Below are positions 58,610 through 64,000 of a stretch of 64,000 nucleotides of DNA, one piece after another. The position numbers and the translations under genes are program-made. The DNA comes from Glandiceps talaboti (Eukaryota; Hemichordata; Enteropneusta; Spengelidae), in contig NC_135561.1 in assembly GCF_964340395.1 (NCBI RefSeq), positions 15,145,461 to 15,209,460 of the forward strand, read 5' to 3'. Below the pieces are notes generated by a model. The model ran no database searches. It had not been told where the DNA came from and saw nothing but the letters and a program-made list of their open reading frames with translations. The first letter of the stretch is position 1. The number at the start of each line of letters is the position of its first letter.

Positions 58610-58925
58610 TATATACTCTGGTCGTTCTACGTCACGACAACGTGCGTCTATGTCACGAAAACGCGTGTTTACGTCACTGGATCTGCTGCGTTCGAAATGT
58701 ATGAGTCAAAACGTGCAAAATTGCCATTACTTTCCCCAATTTTTCTTTGATATTACTGGCGCTGGTATAATGATATTTTATTCCCCAATATTTGTCTTCA
58801 CTCAGCCGGAAATAGTCGTCACCTAAGGGTTGTCAACTTGTCACTACGAGTCTAGACAAAGACCCCTTAGATCACTCGTATTTTTCTTCTGAACGAAGAA
58901 AAAATTTGGGGAATAACATCTAAAT
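58610..58925 (-). mobile_element. Dispersed repeat family B, copy 3 (inverted)
   Basis: Reverse orientation: CTCTGGTCGTTCTACGTCAC, further CTATGTCACG and TTTACGTCAC units, then TTTCTTTGATATTACTGGCG and the CTAAGGG / CCCCTTAGATCACTCG hairpin arms. The local open frame at 58538-58750 is not a gene. Confidence 0.6.
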
Positions 58926-61004
58926 AGTCGTGCATTGGTAACGACATGTCTCTTTACTCTAGTAGTCTCTTAAAAAAATTAACGATCATACATAAAAGAG
59001 AATACGGAAGTTCTGTGTAAAATAAAACAACTTGAGTACAAACAAACTAAAAATAAGGGTACCATACATGTTGTGCGAAAGTAAACGACTCTTTCAACAT
59101 TTTACCAGAGCTACATGTAGCAGTGAACGATTTGGTAGCCATCTTGTTTTCCCTGGCTATTATCATTTACGCTTTTGATCGAATTGAAGTGAACAATTTA
59201 AGAATGCGTGTATAACATAATTCGGTCTTTGAAAGCTCTCCATATAAACCTACTTTTACATTATTTATGTCAAATAGTTGCTATCAAAAGTAAGATATAT
59301 TCTAATCCACTCCAAGGCACACCCGCAATAAAGTACTTCAAAAAAATATACTTTCAAATGATTTCAATTTCGCCCCTGTCACCGATGGTATATACGTACG
59401 GGGTACTTGTACACATCAGACCACATGGTCTGAGTACAAACGGACCTGTTACATGTTCACGAAAACGGTCCTGAAATCTGACGAAATGTTCAGGCCCTGT
59501 AATAGAACTTGTATACACATCTCTGGATCATACACAAACGGTGTACATCCCTGTTTCATTCATGTGATCACAGCAATGCGTATAATCCGAAATTACACAC
59601 CTGTACATGTATATTCATGTCTGTGCTAACATACCTGTTACAGGTCTGTGAATACAGATACGAAATCTTACCAATTGCAGACGCTGGAACAGAACTTATA
59701 TTTCACATACCCCGTTACAAGGTCTGCACAGGGCACCCCGTAACAGTCATGTCCTGTAGTCTGCCTGTGGATTTCTAACTGTGTAGAAACCTGTAGATTT
59801 TTTTAATGGCTCACCATGGCCTGGAATATTTGGCAAGACGTTGTATTGTCAGAGGTTTCATGTTTAGCCGAGTAAAGTGTCTAACGACTTTAATGCCACT
59901 GTTGCCTGGTTTGAATTAGTCTGGACTCCAACGTAGTTTCTCACGTGAGTGGAGGTGCAAGTGGTAACAATACTAGGTTTAAATATGAATGCGAGTGTAT
60001 GTACATTGTATAAATTAAGAGATGAGGATATCATCGTCATCACCGCAAAGGGAGAAGAGGTATTAGTAGGTAATACAACTCGGAACTAACGCTCCTCCAA
60101 CGTACTTCCTTAACTAAAATATGTTAGATTCATGCAATGATAGTGGGTCAGGGTGACATTGTTGTCCGCTTTAATTTCATGTTACCGTTCCCTAGATTAC
60201 TATATAGATTCCAATGTGACCTGTGACATTCATGCTACTATATTACACTCAATATATTTTTTTTAATTCAATATTTGTTTATACTGACTAATGTTTGCAC
60301 AGATTTGATTCATTGACAAACGACATGACAGGTGTGGTGAGGAGCAAAACGAAACAAGTACTTGTGTTTCTGAATTCAGACCTCAACACTAACTTCATGA
60401 TCACACGTCAGCGTGTAAAATAAAGTATTAGTTATACTTTCAGCCAGACATTCGTGAACAAATCTAAATAATTACTATCTAATCCAACATTCCTTTGAAA
60501 TTTACCAAGAAGTTACAGCAAACTAACAGATTTAAACTGAATGCCTTCCGTAAGGGCAAAGTTTTGAGATTGTACGGTTCCTACAGACAATTTATTGTTG
60601 GAATACAACAGAACATATGCAATAAGTTATTTTTTCTCATTGATTGCTATTTGCCCATTGCTATTAGTGGTCTCCTAGCCAACCACAACATGTAATGTGA
60701 AGCTTTATAAAACGTTGTAGCATAGCACTCATCGTAGAAAGAGTTTTAAAGGCCAAAAAAAAATTGTTTCTGGTCAGCGCCCATTACTTAAGTACCCCTT
60801 CCCGCGTTATTTTTTTCTTCAGTTCCGTAAACCAATTCAGTCTGCAGATGAAAGGGAAAACGCAAAACTAATCATGAACTAGCCCATGACATGCCTAACA
60901 TACACACTTGCTGTAAAGTACTAAATAAAAAGAACGGTAACTGCAATGATAAGTAGATTAATTGATTGACATTTGTTGAGAATGTAAAAAAAAATAATCG
61001 CATC

Positions 61005-61673
61005 GTCGCACCACTTTAGACAACATTTCCTGACGAGAATATTTTTCCTTTTTAGTGGCCTACAAAAAATATGCCAATAACTTATTAAAACTAAAAGCTA
61101 CATCAAGAATATTTTCAGGACAAGTGCGCTTAGCTATCGCAAATGTGTGTATCAAATCATATTGAATTTGAAACGTGCATTCTTGAGATATAACCTAATT
61201 ACCGAAAACATTTAATTATATAAATTGCTCGTTAATAATCATGGGATGTTTACCGAAACCTAATCAGTTCTTGTCACTAACCTACAGAACACATTCAATA
61301 AATTTCGTTTGAATTCAACCAGTCGTTTTTTAGAAAATGGTGATAAAGTCGCACCATGTGAGACAACATTTCCTGACCAGACACTATTTTTTTCTTTTTT
61401 GTGGCCTACAGAAAATATACCAATAACTTATTAAAACTAAAAGCTACATTAGTAATATTTTCAGGACAGGTGCGCCTTGGTATCGCAAATGTATGTACTA
61501 AGTTATAAGGAATTTGAAGAGTGCATATATAGCCTAATTACCGAAAACCATTTATTACGTAAATTGCTCATTAATATTCCCGGTTTTTTTTTTACCAAAA
61601 CCTAATCAAGTCTTGCCTTTACCCTACGGAATACGTCTTCAAAATTTCGTTTGAATTGAGCGAGCCGTTATGG
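61005..61673. repeat. Two ~343-bp tandem units
   Basis: 61005-61347 and 61348-61673 share GACAACATTTCCTGAC, AATAACTTATTAAAACTAAA, AATATTTTCAGGACA, AACCTAATCA and AATTTCGTTTGAATT in the same order, with many substitutions. The second unit leads directly into an AGAC/CA tract. No coding content. Confidence 0.75.
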
Positions 61674-61681
61674 CGAAAACG

Positions 61682-61700
61682 ATGACAGACAGACACACAG

Positions 61701-61789
<89 letters not shown>
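61682..61789. repeat. (AGAC)n-(CA)n
   Basis: AGAC run to about 61738, then about 50 bp of CA. Confidence 0.95.
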
Positions 61790-61792
<3 letters not shown>

Positions 61793-63820
61793 TTCCACCC
61801 ACTAAATACATCTCTTCCTTACGGAAGAAAAAACGATATGTCAGATAATTTGACAAACGCCTATTTTGCACTGGATTGTAAGGATTTTATGTACGTATTT
61901 CGGTATGAGTCACATGAAAACTCGTGATTTAGAGGGTCAGTGGTCTGATATGCCTTTACTAGTGTCAGCCATGACAGGTCAAAGTGACCTCTGTCGTATG
62001 ATTTTTATTTTGTCTTTCTGTCCGAGTTTGGCTCTACCGTGTTAGTCATAAGGAATGATATCATTGGCATACACTTCATTTATAATTATAGTATCAATAT
62101 CTTTATCTATATGATTTCACATGCCTATTATACGCCAAAGACAATAATATTCAAAAAACCACCTGACTGTATATGCCGGTACATGTTTACAAGTGGTCAC
62201 CACATGTCAGTCCGGCGGACATGCTCCAAAAAAGAACCGGTATATGGCGGTAAGCCGGTACCGTTTGATATGTTACTGTTAGCGAGACTCATTATATTGT
62301 TCGACGCGTGTCAATCGGAGAAATGAATTTGAAGAAAATACCAGATAAATAAAGAGTGACGCTACATTTATATAAAAATGTTTTTTATCACTTGAAAAAT
62401 TAAACAAGTTTGAACGGATAATCTTCCCTGGAGCAATGATTTTACTTTTATATGCTTATGTACGTTGTTATTAAAAGGTTGGCGTTGCGTTAGAAAGTCC
62501 AATGGCTCATCGAGACATAACCCATGCCATAATGCTGTAGCAAAATACACACAGCGTACTATTAGGTAATTCTCCGATCAGTGTAACTTACAGCTAAAAT
62601 GGTGTAGGCTTGGTGTTTCACTCAATACATGTGACATGACATTTATTATATGCCCTCAGACAACTTCTAATGTAAAAGAAACAATTACATAGGTGCCATG
62701 GGGATGTAGAAGTAGTCAAGTTGAAATGTCAGTTAGAAAATAAACAATTGCAGCCATTAAAATCATCAAGGCCATGTGTAATGATTTCATTAGAAGCCCG
62801 TTCTTACTAAATGTGAAAGAATAGCAATGCTTATCACTGTTCAATGTGATTGGGCAAAGGATCCTGCTGTGTTTACTGTGTCTCTGTTATTGTTAGTCTA
62901 GAGTTGAAATATGTCTAGCTCTGTGTCAAAAACATAGTGTCCCATGAATGAAACACCAAGTCTACATCATTTTAGCTATAACTGAACTGTTTGGACATAA
63001 CATTTGAACAAATATCACATGAAACGCGGAAAACAAAAAAATGCAAGTCGAAGACATTGTTACTAGCTGATGATCAGGTAAGGCTGTTTGCTCATGAATG
63101 TCGTAATTCTAAAAATTAGTGCTCGGTGTTGAGTCGCGCGAAGTGTTGGAACTATATTATAATACAGATTTACTCTAAGAGTACACTTTAAGCCGTGCAG
63201 TAAATATGCAGTTGACGTCATAATCCACACTTTCACCTATTTGTCAAAAACACTACGCATTTAAAATGATTAAGTTATCAACTCTTTAATCCCTTCAACG
63301 TAATCCGCCAAACGAAAAACAATCAGTCATTTACACTTAGATTTAGTTTCAACTGGCGTAAGTAAAGTAGTGAAAAAAAAAACCCACACAAATTTGTGAT
63401 TTAAGAAACTTTAGAACAAGGCAGTAAGATAAAGTCACACACAAAGCAATGATTTAAGAACATTTAGGGCGAAAATGTCAATATTTGTAAACCGGCGAAA
63501 TGCCAGATTTAAATCACAAAGGTAACATATGACAAATATTGTTTGAATATTCATCACGACTTCTTAGTATATACACGAAATCGTTATGTTTTCCACCGTC
63601 AAATTATACCAAATCTACACCTCGATTCGCCATATTTCAAGGAAAGGTGTTTCTAGTTATTACGTTTTACGAGTGTTGTCTGAACTTAAATTTCTGCTTT
63701 TTGATCTATCTGGTTCCGTCTTTTGTTTGCGCATGACAGTGTCTAGACTCTCTCTGAAACTCGGGGGATTTTTTCACTCTCAAGTTTATTTGAAAAACAA
63801 AATTAACCTAATTGTGTTGA

Positions 63821-63822
<2 letters not shown>

Positions 63823-63892
<70 letters not shown>
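63823..63892. repeat. (TG)n
   Basis: About 70 bp of uninterrupted TG. Confidence 0.97.
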
Positions 63893-63898
<6 letters not shown>

Positions 63899-64000
63899 AC
63901 CTGAGTGGGTGATGCAAACAGTCTGGTGAACAGTAAGGTTAAATGAGACTACTAGTGACTGGGGGAAATTTTTAAAGTTGACCACATTTTCTTTCATAAA

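Larger units (their letters stand above)
50641..64000. other. Intergenic, no convincing gene
   Basis: Apart from the repeats listed and the two doubtful exon-like segments, I see no conserved domain, no exon with good splice sites, and no open frame free of repeat or AT-bias explanations. An ATGCAAAT octamer lies at about 50524, 180 bp upstream of exon 1B. Confidence 0.5.

Overview
The window looks like nuclear DNA of an invertebrate animal. It is AT-rich, its genes are split by GT-AG introns, and it carries dense microsatellites, minisatellites, tRNA-derived SINE-like pieces and short DNA-transposon relics (MITEs). There are no operons, Shine-Dalgarno sites or bacterial genes. Both recognisable proteins belong to animal families. 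I cannot name the species, but repeat style and protein character would fit a marine invertebrate.

Two protein-coding genes are supported, arranged tail to tail. On the + strand (about 5.4-14.9 kb) lies a class A, peptide-receptor-like G-protein-coupled receptor. Three downstream exons (12217-12636, 13274-13489, 14664-14891) are single copy, but the first coding exon occurs twice, at 5426-5812 and 9722-10075. Either copy joins the rest in phase, giving 416 or 405 residues. On the - strand (about 22.1-50.3 kb) lies an SLC5-family sodium/solute cotransporter of the iodide / multivitamin / monocarboxylate clade. Fifteen coding exons were rebuilt with matching phases into a 641-residue protein. 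Its first coding exon is also present twice, at 40529-40879 and 49990-50340; both copies are exactly 351 nt, phase 0, and about three quarters identical in protein.

The shared architecture of the two genes (duplicated first coding exon, single shared 3' part) is the most interesting feature. It predicts alternative promoters and N-terminal isoforms in both, or two independent partial duplications. In the receptor the last 135 nt of the duplicated exon are nearly identical up to the splice donor, while the rest of the exon has diverged to about half identity. This suggests a local conversion tract.

The remaining sequence is introns and intergenic DNA. It holds: foldback elements between the two receptor exons; a hAT-like MITE with an 8-bp target duplication (23830-24019); a second MITE family with 7-bp target duplications (37762-37880 and 52344-52458); several dispersed repeat families; tRNA-like SINE fragments; a minisatellite that multiplies the donor splice site of transporter exon 4 (31120-31370); and many simple repeats. 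Region 50.6-64 kb has no convincing gene.
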